Source: Halichoerus grypus
Lineage: Eukaryota; Chordata; Mammalia; Carnivora; Phocidae
Direction: 5' to 3'
Assembly: GCF_964656455.1 (NCBI RefSeq)
Contig: NC_135714.1
Span: 122,692,131 to 122,756,130, forward strand
Length of the DNA: 64,000 bases
The notes beneath the pieces were generated by a model, which worked only from the letters and a program-made list of their open reading frames with translations, did not search any database and was not told the DNA's origin. This document shows positions 36,888 through 48,299 of the stretch, one piece after another; positions within the stretch are counted from its first letter, which is position 1; each line of letters starts with the position of its first letter. Position numbers and translations under genes: made by a program.

Positions 36888-37519
36888 TTTAAAATATTGT
36901 TATTAACATATAATGTATTATTTGTTTCAGGGGTACAGATCTGTGATTCATCAGTCTTACACAATTCGCAGCGCTCACCACAGCATATAACCTCCCCTGT
37001 GTCCTTCACCCAGCCACTCCATCCCTCCCACCCCCTTCCACTCCAGCAACCCTCAGTTTGTTTCCTGAGATTGAGAGTCTCTTATGGTTTGTCTCCCTCT
37101 CTGGTTTCATCTTGTTTCATTTTCCCCTCCCTTCCCTTGTGATCCTTTGTCTTGTTGTTCAAATTCCTCATATCAGTGAGATCATACGATACTTGTCTTT
37201 CTCTGATTGACTTATTCCGCTTAGCATAATACCCTCTAGTTCCATCCACGTCATTGCAAATGGCAAGATTTCATTTTTTCAAGGCTGCATAATATTCCAT
37301 TGTATATATATACACCACATCTTCTTTATCCATCCATCTGTTAATGGACATCTGGGCTCTTTCCATAGTTTGGCTATTGTGGACATTGCTGCTATAAACA
37401 TTGGGGTGCACATGCCCCTTCAGATCACTACATTTGTATGTTTGGGGTAAATACCCAGGAGTGCAATTGCTGGGTCATAGGGAACTCTATTTTCAACTTT
37501 TTGAGGAACCTCCATACTG
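36888..37519 (-). mobile_element. L1 3' fragment with perfect 14-bp target duplication
   Basis: Reverse complement of L1 ORF2 end and 3' UTR: it contains the antisense of 'aatggaatattatgcagcc' and the carnivore 3' UTR. Identical 14-bp repeats (tgttccctccattt) flank it at 36874-36887 and 37520-37533. It is same-strand with FREM3. Confidence 0.9.
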
Positions 37520-37533
37520 TGTTCCCTCCATTT

Positions 37534-38814
37534 CTACACCAGGTGGTCCAGGCAGGGAACCGAGTCTTGGGGGCAGAGGCTGTAGCTAGGACCTATAGAG
37601 ACCTGTCAGAGACCCCTTCCAAATATCCCAGTTATATCGTACACCAGCAGGTTCCTGGTTAGGGCTTTTTTCCTAACAAATGTGTTCACAGGAGAGAAAA
37701 ATTGGAGCTGCAAAGGAAAATCAATTTAAAGCTTGAAAGGTGAAATTGTGTAGAAAAAAAAAAATCACCCTTTCATGCTTAATTAATCACAGAAAATGTG
37801 TCTGCCAGCGTGCAGCCATTTTATCAGAAAACAGCCCAGGTGAAACAGTTACGGAAATGGCATTACCAATCCCAACACGGTCACACATGAGCAAACGAGA
37901 GAAGAGAAACATTGTAGGAGGACAAAACTGTCTTCAGTGGTTCATAAAATTGGAGTGTTTTACATCTAGAGAGTACTCTCTCATGAATATCTCCTCCCAT
38001 TTGGGAGGGTTTCTAATTAAAATGTTTTGGTTAACTTAACTTTTGAACCAAAAGGCAAAGGTTTAACGTTTGTGAAATGCTCTGCAGTCCTAAGGTTGAA
38101 GGTTGTAGCTGGTAGTTTTAGATCTTTCATTTTGAGCAAGAGATAAGAGAACTCTCTGGCATCTGAGAAGTTTTAAATTAAAGAAACTATACACTTGTTA
38201 AAACCGTTATTTCTCAAACTTATTCGAATACAGGATTTTTGCTTTTTTCTTTTAACACAACATCTTTCAACAACTAGTTCTACGGGATTCCATTCAGGAA
38301 ATACCATTTAAATTATTTTGAAGTCATGTCACACCATATGTAAAAAAAAATTCATTCCATCAGTGCATCTCAAACCTCACACCAAAATAACCCTAAGGAC
38401 CTATCATAGTGAACTTGTCCTGAGGAGGGGTGAGAACTAGGGACCTGGCGCATAGCTGTAGGCCATGAGCTTTGAAGTCTTAGAGATATCTTAAAACTTC
38501 CCTGTGAATTCTGTAGTCTGTTTCATAATAGAAAAACTTGTGTGTTAATTGAAAGTAAAACTCTGCTCAGGGGATCTGTGCCCAATTTACTGAGTCTTCT
38601 CACACGCACCCTAGCTCAGGGACACAAACCCTGTATTAATGTTGGGTGTCACTTGCAATGAGCATTATTGAAGTTATGAAGTCTCTAAGGAGAAGAGACT
38701 ACAATCTTAGGTTACCGAGCCTCTCTCATGCACTGCTCTACAGATTTCTCACCCTGTTATAAGTACAAACTTGAAAACAACTGATTTGTGCACGCTTAAA
38801 AAGTGCCTAGTCCT
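37534..38814. other. Intron stretch, no feature seen
   Basis: Includes a 99-codon plus-strand frame (37740-38039) without recognisable features. Otherwise nothing. Confidence 0.5.
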
Positions 38815-39009
38815 GGGGCGCCTGGGTGGCTCAGTCGGTTAAGCGACGGATTCTTGATTTCAGCTGAGGTCATGATCTCAGGGTCCTGGGATCAAGCCCT
38901 GCGTAAAGCTCCACACTCAACAAGGAGTCTGCTTGAGGATTGTCTCTCCCTTTGTCCCTCCCCCCCACCTCTCAAGTAAATACATAAATCTTTAAAAAAA
39001 AAAAAAAAG
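38815..39009 (+). mobile_element. CAN SINE
   Basis: Sense copy starting ggggcgcctgggtggctcag, with a C-rich centre and an A-tail of about 15. Confidence 0.95.
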
Positions 39010-39139
39010 CTTAGCCCTAACATGTGTTTTCAAAAGAAATTCAAGTGATTTCCTATTAGTTGACAATCATTATTAGTCTTCCAACTGAAATAAAGTGTTC
39101 CTCAAGGCATCAATGACAGCACATATTAAACCCTGGGTT

Positions 39140-39352
39140 CTTTTTTTTTTTTTAAAGATTTATTTATTTTGAGAAAGAGAGAGAGCACATGTGCATGTGA
39201 ACAGGGAGAGGGGCAGAGGGAGAGGCAGAGAATCTCTAGCAGACTCCCTTCTGAGCACGGAGCAGCATGCAGGGCTCAATGCCACGACCCCGAGATCATG
39301 ACCTGAAATCAAGAGTTAGTTGATCAACTGACTGAGTCACCCAGACACCCCT
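39140..39352 (-). mobile_element. CAN SINE
   Basis: Diverged reverse copy. The duplication ccctgggttctt flanks it at about 39132 and 39360. Confidence 0.92.
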
Positions 39353-39364
39353 CCCCTCGCCCTG

Positions 39365-39950
39365 GGTTCTTACAAGCTAGGGGCAGACTTCCACTCCTAG
39401 GTATATATCTGAGAGAAATGAAAACATACATCCACACAAACACTTGCTCATGACTGCTCCTAACATTATTCATAACATCCAAAAAGTGGAAACAAGCCAA
39501 ATGGCCATCAGTTGATGAATGGGTAAATAATAAGTGGTATATCCATATAACAGAATATTATTCATCCGGAAAAGGAGTGATGTACTGATATATGCTACAA
39601 TGTGGATGAACTTTGAAAACATTATGCTAAGTGAGAGAAACCAGACAAAAGACCACACATTCCATGATTCCATTTATATGAAAAGTCCACCATAGGCCAA
39701 TCTACAGAGACAGAAATAGGTCAGTGTTGGCAAGGCCTAGAGTGGGGAAGCAGGCTGGGGAAAATGAGAGGGACTGCTGGTAGGTATGGGATTTTTTTCT
39801 GGGGCAATGAAAATGTTAGAAAACTAGATTGTGGTGATGGTTGTATATCCTGGGAACGTATTAAAACCCCTGAATTGTGTACTTTAAATGGGTGAATTAT
39901 ATAATATATGAATTATGTCTCCACAAAGGTATTAAAATATTGTATTTACA
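39365..39950 (+). mobile_element. Ancient L1 3' region
   Basis: Sense L1-like sequence with 'aaatggccatcagttgatga', 'gatgaactttgaaaacatta' and a 3' UTR end (gtgtactttaaatgggtgaa). It is diverged and without clear target repeats. Confidence 0.8.
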
Positions 39951-40499
39951 TTTCATATATTTTTATGTACTTATATTTCATGCAAATAAATAGATTTTGT
40001 AAAAAACAAAACAAAAACTAAGGGGCAGGGGAAGCCCCAGGAGTGGCTGATTATATTCAACAATGCAGAACGTAAAATAACTTAGCAGGGAATTGTTTAG
40101 CGCTTTACAGATTTTCTGCTGTTTGCAATTAAAGGCACAAGGGAAAACCAAGCTGTATGTATTCAATCCACAAAATGAAATCCAACAGGAGATACTAGAA
40201 TTACTTCATACCTTGACTGTTTATTGCACCAAATGAATCACATTTTACATTCGCTTAGTCATATTCAATTATACTGTAAACACATTCACAGTATATCAAG
40301 TAACATATTAATCACATATGTACTTGTTTGTGTAATAATGGTTCTCAGAAAGCTTAAGCCTTCTTTTCTCCATAAAGTAGGTTAACGTGAATGAAAATTC
40401 TTAAACTGCTTTCCATAAGAATAATCCCCCTTAAACCTACTAAGATCATGCTGGATATCCAATAGATTTTAATAAAGCAGTTAACAGCATTCTTATAAT

Positions 40500-40640
40500 T
40501 TTTAAAAAGATTTTATTTATTTGTCAGAGAGAGAGAGAGAGAGCACGAGCGGGGGAGCAGCAGGCAGAGGGAGAAGCAGGCTCCCCGCTGACCTGAGCCG
40601 AAGGCAGATGCTTAACCAACTGAACCACCCAGGCGTCCCA
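40500..40640 (-). mobile_element. CAN SINE with internal deletion
   Basis: Reverse copy in which the segment between 'ctccccgctga' and 'cctgagccgaagg' is missing. Flanks share tcttataatttt. Confidence 0.9.
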
Positions 40641-40884
40641 AGCAGTCTTATAATTTTAGGGCTAGAAGGGCCCTTGGAGATGAATAATTCAACTTCTTCA
40701 TTTTTCAGAGGAGGACCAGTATTCCATCAGGGAACTAGCAAGCACTCAAGTGTTCTGATTCCCAGGCTTGTACTCTCCTGCTAAGCCTATCTCCAAATGG
40801 TAATTGATGATAGCAACGATGACGCTGAATAAGGTTTTAATTAGTTCCTGAGGCACTGATCTCAATCACACTACTTTTCAGTTG

Positions 40885-41100
40885 TATAGTTTATAAAGGG
40901 CTTTCACAAACATAATTTATTAAGAGTCTCATCACATCCCGAGAACCAGACAGAAATCAGCGTCTCTCTTTTGGACAGAGGTTCAAAAAGGAGATAAGAT
41001 TGGCCCAAGGCCATAGGGCTGGTAAGTACTGGCTCTGGAATGAGAACTTGACACTCAACATTTTCCAAGCAGAACTCATTATTCCTTGCCACCAGGTCAC
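40885..41100 (-). mobile_element. MIR SINE
   Basis: Antisense MIR-like 'agattggcccaaggccatag', 'gctggtaagtactggctctg'. Confidence 0.65.
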
Positions 41101-41239
41101 CCAGGTTCTCATGTTAGAAATCTGGGCATCACTTTGTTTTAGGTAATACAAACAGATTTTATTGAACACTTCACGAAGTGACCAGTCTCCTTTAGGAGAA
41201 CTGCAAAATGGGGTGGAGGGCAAGTTTTTTGTTGTTGTT

Positions 41240-41249
41240 TTTAAAGATT

Positions 41250-41292
<43 letters not shown>

Positions 41293-41476
41293 TTATTAAT
41301 TTATTTATTTGGTTAGCAGGGGGAGGGGCAAAGGAAAAGGGAGAGAGGGCATTCTTAACAGACTCCACACTGATTCCGGAGCCCGACCCGGGGCTCAATC
41401 TCACTACCCCTGACATCATGACCTGAGCCAAAATCAAGAGTTGGATGCTTAAGCAACTGAACCACCCAGGTGCCCC
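41240..41476 (-). mobile_element. CAN SINE with expanded TTTA tail
   Basis: Reverse copy whose tail has grown to about 12 TTTA units (41249-41297). It is the left arm of an inverted pair with the next SINE. Confidence 0.93.
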
Positions 41477-41512
41477 AGCCAAAAGCTTTTATAGGATAAA
41501 GACCAAGGAATA

Positions 41513-41714
41513 GGGCACCTGGGTGGCTCAGTTGGTTAAGCGTCTGCCTTTGGCTCAGGTCATGATCCCAGGGTCCTGGGATAGAGCCCTGTGTCCCTCA
41601 TCCACAGGGCTCCTTGCTCAGCGGGGAGCCTGCTTCTCCCTCTCCCTCTGCCCCTCCCCCTCACTTGTGCACTCTCTCCCTCTCAAAATAGATAAATACA
41701 ATCTTAAAAAAAAA
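41513..41714 (+). mobile_element. CAN SINE, right arm of inverted pair
   Basis: Sense copy (gggcacctgggtggctcagt ... cttaaaaaaaaa) starting about 36 bp after the reverse copy ends. Confidence 0.95.
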
Positions 41715-42294
41715 TGAAACAGTGTTTAAGAATAAAGATCAAGAAAGAAACAAATAGAGAATATCTGATTGGCTGGGCCATGTAGTCAACCTTTTTTGGG
41801 GTGAGAAGGCCCAGAGTTGGCTTGGTATTTGGAGACTGGATGCCTTGGGTACACTGCATTTCTGGTCAAGCGGAGCATTTGCAGGGACATGGACGTTATC
41901 TAAGTTTTGGTTCCCTGATGTGGCACCCTGGGCAGAAGCAGCTCCATCTTGGGCCTAGAAATTTATGTCAACAGTCTCCCCTTTTGATTATTCTCTTGAC
42001 CATTCAAGAGGTTTGATCAAAACTATCAATCTTAGCGTGACTCTCAGTTACCATTGTCTCTTCGGGTCTCACTGTAGTTTGTACAAAAGGCAGTATTAAT
42101 TAGGCTTGTATTCTTAGAGCTGGTTATGTTTTTCTGTTCTCTTTTGTTGTTCTAGTGGGAGACGGACCATCTGTTACGGGCCAATGGCTGCCCACATGCA
42201 TTTAAAACTTGGAGAGAACACAGCATATCAGGGAGATAATAATGTTAGAAAGAAAACACCAAGCATCACTCTTGACTTCCTTTCCTTACTCCCT
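41715..42294. other. Unassigned stretch, possibly old LTR
   Basis: Short motifs such as 'gattggctgggccatgtagt' and 'ctgttacgggccaatggctg' hint at a degraded retroviral LTR or leader, but I cannot assign it. Confidence 0.25.
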
Positions 42295-42690
42295 CAAATT
42301 CAAGAACTGTCCATTCTAGCTCCTACAAATTAAAAAAAATCTATCCATCTCTTTCCACACTTACTGCTACCAGTTAAGGTTATACCAACCTTATTTCTCA
42401 CTTATTTTCCTTCAATCTCCTCCTTTCTACTTTTGTTTCTACCTGTGGTCTATTCTCTATAATGCAAAGTTTTGTGCACAGAGTGCCTGGTAATCATCTC
42501 ACCACTTTTACTGTTTTTTCATCACCTTCAGGATAAAGTCTGTTGACACATTTAGAACATCTTTCCTGGTCTGGACCCTGCTCATTGCTTCAGCTCCCAC
42601 CACAGCCCCTGCTCTCTGGTCTATGTGGTCAGAGAGAGCTCACAGCAGTCCCCAAATTTCTTCTGCTCTTTCTTGCCATTATATCTGTCT
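42295..42690 (+). mobile_element. LINE-2 fragment
   Basis: L2-like 'tcaccttcaggataaagtct', 'ctggtctggaccctgctcat', followed by a SINE insertion. Confidence 0.65.
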
Positions 42691-42699
42691 TTTCTTTCT

Positions 42700-42881
42700 T
42701 TTTTTTTTTTAAGGTTTTATTTATTTATTTGAGAGAGAGAGCAGGAGGCAGGGAAGAGGGAGAGGGAGAAGCAGACTCCCCGATGAGAAGGGAGCCCCAT
42801 GTGGGGCTCTATTCCAGGACCCCAGGATCACAACCCGAGATGAAGGCAGACGTTTAACCAACTGAGCCACCCAGGTGCCCC
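42700..42881 (-). mobile_element. CAN SINE
   Basis: Reverse copy, first of two same-orientation copies about 30 bp apart. Confidence 0.94.
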
Positions 42882-42910
42882 AGCTGACTCTTAATATAGC
42901 ATTTACCCTG

Positions 42911-43118
42911 CCTTTTTTTTTTATATAGATTTTATTTATTTATTTGAGAGAGAGAGAATGAGAAAGAGAGAGAGAGAGCACGAGAAGGGGGAAGGTCAGA
43001 GGGAGAAGCAGACTCCCCGCTGAGCAGGGAGCCCGATGCGGGACTCAATCCCAGGACTCCAGGATCATGACCTGAGCCGAAGGTAGTTGCTTAACCAACT
43101 GAGCCACCCAGGTGCCCT
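42911..43118 (-). mobile_element. CAN SINE
   Basis: Reverse copy with two GA-rich blocks, second of the pair. Confidence 0.94.
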
Positions 43119-43639
43119 ACCCTTATGTCATAAGGCTATTAAAAAAAGAAATTTCCAATAGTAATCACCACCAGAATTTCAAAGTAATGATGAATATGAA
43201 GGATACTTTGACATCTCTACACTTCCTATAATTTGATATTAAAATATCTGTTATTTCTACTGGTTACAAAGCCATAAGGGCTGCCGGTCATGTTGTCGTT
43301 TGTTACCTACATTTATAATTGGGGGGAAAGCTGTATTTTAGGTGGAGGTTAGTAAAAATAAAGATAACATTTTTTTTCATTCAAGTTCACTGAGCCTCTC
43401 AATTCTATCTATAGATCTCTTGGGTTAAGATCTACAGATTCATTTTACTGAAAAGAAACTACAAAGGAGAAAAACTGGATTTGCCTTTGCTGTTTTTAAT
43501 TCATCTACATACATAATTCTGGCCACTGAGACTCTGATGCGGGGCAGCATTTATTCATTTAAAAAAAGGAAATGGGAAATCTATTACAAGTCTTCCCCCA
43601 AATAATCATTGAACTCCAGCAGTTCTTTGCAGTCACTTA

Positions 43640-43870
43640 AAAAGACTAGGAAGTCATTGTCTCAAGAAACCTATTATCTTTTCTCTTAATGCTGTGCCAG
43701 CTGGTGCATATTCCACTTTCATCACAGGAAGCAGAGAAACAGCCATTTTCAGTCTATCATAATTGCTTCCACAGAGGACCCCAACTGGCTGTCTCCTGAA
43801 CAAAGATGCTTCCAGCTGTAACTCGGCCAACTCCACCAAGGGCCCGTCCTGAGCATGGGGGAGTATCCGC
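43640..43870 (-). other. Unrecognised coding-like segment
   Basis: A minus-strand frame containing VELAELQLEASLFRRQPVGV and LCGSNYDRLKMAVSLLPVMK has protein-like composition but no clear splice sites, start or family. It could be a relic of a processed pseudogene or chance. Confidence 0.2.
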
Positions 43871-43899
43871 CCTGATGATTAAAGAGAGGACAGCTAGTT

Positions 43900-44089
43900 G
43901 GGGTACCTGGGTGGCTCAGTGGGTTAAGCGTCTGCCTTCGGCTCAGGTCATGATCCCAGGGTCCTGGGATCAGGCTCCCTGCTCAGCCGAGAGCCTGCTT
44001 CTCCCTCCCCTTCTGCCTGCTGCTCTGCCTACTTGTGCTCTCTCTCTATCTCTCTATCAAATAAATAAATAAAATCTTAAAAAAAAATG
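43900..44089 (+). mobile_element. CAN SINE
   Basis: Sense copy with a shortened centre. The flanks agaggacagctag / agaggatgactag look like a diverged duplication. Confidence 0.93.
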
Positions 44090-44614
44090 AGAGAGAGAGA
44101 GAGGATGACTAGCTCCTTGAAGCTCATCATGCAAGTGAAACTTTTTACATGGCTGATCTCAAAGGGATTCAATATCCCTCCATTCAGTACGATTTTATTT
44201 TCTAGCAGATGTTTCCAATGTCCTTGGCTTCTTTGGGTAGACATCATAACACCTCGTTCTGTTTCAGAAAATTTTTACTTCTAACCATAACAAATTGCAC
44301 ACCTTCCTCAGCACATTTATTAGATATAACTAAGGTTAGGTATTAAGAACGTTCTCATTATGAGATGTAGGGATTGCTTTAATAATTGTATTGCTATCCT
44401 TTTTCAAACACTTTTAAAATAAATACACCAAAGGATATTATGTTTTCTGGAAACTGTCTCAGAGAATGGAAAAGAAGGCATAAGGAGGATTAAGTAATGT
44501 AAATAAAGTCACAGGTGGAATATATTGTGGGGCTGGGAAAAAACCAAGGGGAATATGATGAGCATCCAGAACTAATTCTATAAGGTGTGCAGAAGAAATT
44601 AAAAGCAAATGAGG

Positions 44615-46211
44615 GAAATAAAACGCATCCGAATCAGCAAAGAAGAAGTCAAACTCTCACTCTTTGCAGATGACATGATACTCTTTGTGGAAAACCCAAA
44701 AGACTCCACCCCAAAACTGCTAGAACTCATACAGGAATTTAGTAAAGTGGCAGGATATAAAATCAATGCACAGAAATCAGTAGCATTTCTATACACCAAC
44801 AACAAGATAGAAGAAAGAGAAATTAAGGAGTTGATCCCACTTACAACTGCACCCAAAACCATAAGATACCTAGGAATAAATCTAACAAAAGAGGCAAAGA
44901 ATCTGTACTCAGAAAACTATAAAATACACATGAAAGAAATTTAGGAGGACACAAAGAAATGGAAAAATGTTTCATGCTCATGGATTAGAAGGACAAATAT
45001 TGTGAAAATGTCTATGCTACCTAGAGCAATCTACATATTTAATGAAATCCTTATGAAAATACCATCCACTTTTTTCAAAGAAATGGAACAAATAATCCTA
45101 AAATTTGTATGGAACCAGAAAAGACCCCGAATAGCCAGAGGAGTGTTGAAAAAGCAAAGCAAAGCTGGTGGCATCACAATTTCGGACTTCCAGCTCTATT
45201 ACAAAGTTGTCATCATCAAGACAGCATGGTACTGGCACAAAAACAGACACATAGATCAATGGAACAGAATAGAGAGCCCAGAAATGGACCCTCAAGTCTA
45301 TGGTCAACTAATCTTCGACAAAGCAGGAAAGAATATCCAATGGAAAAAAGACAGTCTCTTCAACAAATGGTGTTGGGAAAATTGGAAAGCCACATGCAGA
45401 AGAATGAAACTGGACCATTTCCTTACACCACACACAAAAATAGACTCAAAATGGATGAAACACCTCAATGTGAGACAGGAATCCATCAAAATCCTAGAGG
45501 AGAACACAGGCAGTAACCTCTTCCACCTCAGCCGCAGCAACTTCTTCCCAGAAACATCGCCAAAGGCAAGGGAAGCAAGGGCAAAAATGAACTATTGGGA
45601 CTTCATCAACATAAAAAGCTTTTGCACAGCAAAGGAAACAGTCAACAAAACCAAAAGACAACTGACAGAATGGGAGAAGATATTTGCAAATGACACATCA
45701 GATAAAGGGCTAGTATCCAAAATCTATAAAGAACTTATCAAACTCAACACCCAAAGAACAAATGATCCAATCAAGAAATGGGCAGAAGACATGAACAGAC
45801 ATTTTCCCAAAGAAGACATCCAAATGGCCAACAGACACATGAAAAAGTGCTCAACATCACTCGGCATCAGGGAAATCCAAATCAAAACCTCAATGAGATA
45901 CGACCTCACACCAGTCAGAATGGCTAAAATTAACAAGTCAGGAAATGACAGACGGCGAGGATGCGGAGAAAGGGGAACCGTCTTACACTGTTGGTGGGAA
46001 TGCAAGCTGATGCAGCCATTCTGGAAAACAGTATGGAGTTTCCTCAAAAAGTTGAAAATAGAGCTACCCTACGACCTAGCAATTGCACTACTGGGTATTT
46101 ACCCCAAAGACACAAATGTAGTGATCCAAAGGGGTACGTGCACCCCGATGTTTATAGCAGCAATGTCCACAATAGCCAAACTATGGAAAGAGCCAAGATG
46201 TCCATCAAGAT

Positions 46212-46293
<82 letters not shown>

Positions 46294-46864
46294 GGAATAT
46301 TATGCAGCCATCAAAAACCCCTGAAATCTTGCCATTTACAACTACGTGGATGGAACTAGAGGGTATTATGCTAAGCGAAATAAGTCAATCAGAGAAAGAC
46401 AAGTATCATATGATCTCACTGATATGAGGAATTCTTAATCTCAGGAAACAAACTGAGGGTTGCTGGAGTGGTGGGGGGTGAGAGGGATGAGGTGGCTGGG
46501 TGATAGACATTGGGGAGGGTATGTGTTATGGTGAGTGCTGTGAATTGTGCAAGACTGTTGAATCACAGACCTGTACCTCTGAAACAAATACATTATATGT
46601 TAGAAAAATAAAAGAAGATAGAAGGGATAATTGAAGGGGGGGAAAGGAGGGGGAGACGAACCATGAGAGACTATGGACTCTGAGAAACAAACTGAGGGTT
46701 CTGGAGGGGAGGGGGGAGGGGGGATGGGTTAGCCTGGTGATGGGTATTAAAGAAGGCATGCACTGAATGGAGCACTGGGTGTTATACGCAAACAATGAAT
46801 CATGGAACACTACATCAAAAACTAATGATGTAATGAATGGTGACTAACATAACATAAAAAAAAA
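44615..46864 (+). mobile_element. 5'-truncated L1 (ORF2 C-terminal half, 3' UTR, poly-A)
   Basis: LINE-1 copy starting inside the ORF2 reverse transcriptase just before the FADDM catalytic motif ([11 protein letters not shown], about 44656-44690). It runs through the C-terminal region ([20 protein letters not shown], then the cysteine-bearing tail around [20 protein letters not shown]) to [10 protein letters not shown], then a carnivore-type 3' UTR and poly-A. A TAG at 44942-44944 and a frameshift across the TA/CA microsatellite inactivate the frame. A perfect 14-bp target-site duplication (44601-44614 and 46865-46878) brackets it, so the copy is intact as inserted and relatively recent. It lies antisense to FREM3. 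Confidence 0.95.
46212..46292. repeat. (TA)n(CA)n compound microsatellite inside the L1
   Basis: TA repeats to about 46244, then gtat, then CA repeats to 46290, placed between the ORF2 codons for CPS and MEYYAAIK. It shifts the reading frame of the distal ORF2. Confidence 0.97.
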
Positions 46865-46879
46865 AAAAGCAAATGAGGA

Positions 46880-47766
46880 AGAAAATGAGGATAGAAGGTG
46901 AAACAAGAGGTAGAAAGAAGAAGAAAGTCAAAGCCGAAAACCGGAATACCACAGGCATCACTAACAGTGATTTGGAGGCTCCAAGGGTCCCTCTGCTTAT
47001 GCCACCCAGCGGAACAATACATTCCCATGTTCACTTTCGTAATCTATTGTCAAAAAAGAACATGAAAGCCAAACATTCTCCTTGCACACCTTCTAATGCA
47101 CAACATTCTAATAACACACCTAACGAACAAAACACTGTGATCCTTGATCATTTTAGCAGTTATCCCTTACCCTTGAGCTTGGCTTGAGATTTCAAGGGGC
47201 AGAAATCACACTGCTACTGACGTTCTGGTTTTGTGCTACTGCGAGGGCACAGCCTCGGAAACCTGACCGGGTTAAGCACCACGTATGTTTAGCATATTTT
47301 ACCACCTGGTTTCCTGCTAATGAGGTCAGGGTTTGATACACATTCTGAGCTTCTTACATATGTTTTGTTTCTCTGTCAGTTTCTTATAAATTTGGTCTGA
47401 GAGTGTGCAGATGGATATATGCATATTCATTCCCACTTTTTGTAAATTACTTTAGGAAAGTCTGAATCACTATCATACATGGAGACAATGTGTCTGTGTC
47501 CTGATAGACAATGATGAGCAAAATGCCCGGCAGCCCGACTTATTTGAAGCTCGGTCAGAACGCGATCTGTAGATAATTTTTCTATTAAGATTATTGTCTT
47601 CAGTGACCCTAGTCATTCAAAACTACAGATGAGTCATCCGACCTAAATTGAAACAGTGATTTCTGATTCCTAAACGTGGCAACGGCATCCAGTCATTTGT
47701 GCTTCTTGCCTTCCTTTCCTTCCAAATATTTCCTTTAATTTCTGCTTTAAATATCTTCTGCATTCC
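46880..47766. other. Intron stretch, no feature seen
   Basis: Follows the L1 target duplication. A 104-codon plus-strand frame begins in the duplication itself, so it is not a gene. Confidence 0.5.
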
Positions 47767-47783
47767 AGAGAAACATGTAATTT

Positions 47784-47980
47784 TTTTTAAAGATTTTATT
47801 TATTTATTTGTCAGAGAGAGAGAGAGAGCAAGCAAGCACAAGCAGGGGGAGCAGCACACAGAGGGAGAAGCAGGATTCTCGCTGAGCAGGGATCCCAATG
47901 TGGGACTCGATCCCAGGACCCTGGGATCAGGACCTGAGCTGAAAGCAGACGCTTACCTGACTGAGCCACCCAGGCGTCCT
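47784..47980 (-). mobile_element. CAN SINE
   Basis: Reverse copy flanked by gagaaacatgtaattttt / gagaaccatgtaattttt. Confidence 0.95.
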
Positions 47981-48114
47981 GAGAACCATGTAATTTTTGG
48001 ACAAAGAGTCGATCAATATGTAAGGATAATTTTAATACTGACTTAATTTCATAAGGATTAGGATTTTGCGATGGTCTTATCCTTCCATACGACTCCTTAG
48101 AATGTTCAAGTGCT

Positions 48115-48290
48115 AATAACATTAATAATAATTTCACTCAATGTCACCAAGACTTAGCTTTTTTTAATCTATAAAATGGGGGATAATATCTATCTCATGA
48201 TGGTACTGTGGAGATTAAATGAGAGGTGAGGTACTTAAATGTCTAGTATAACACCTGGGACAAGACAGATGTTCAATAAATGATGAGCCT
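48115..48290 (+). mobile_element. MIR SINE
   Basis: 'aatctataaaatgggggata', 'gtggagattaaatgagaggt', 'gatgttcaataaatgatgag'. Confidence 0.75.
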
Positions 48291-48299
48291 GAATTTGAA

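Noticed and set aside
44609..46324. Reverse transcriptase as a functional gene
   Set aside because: It is a 5'-truncated L1 with an internal TAG and a microsatellite frameshift.
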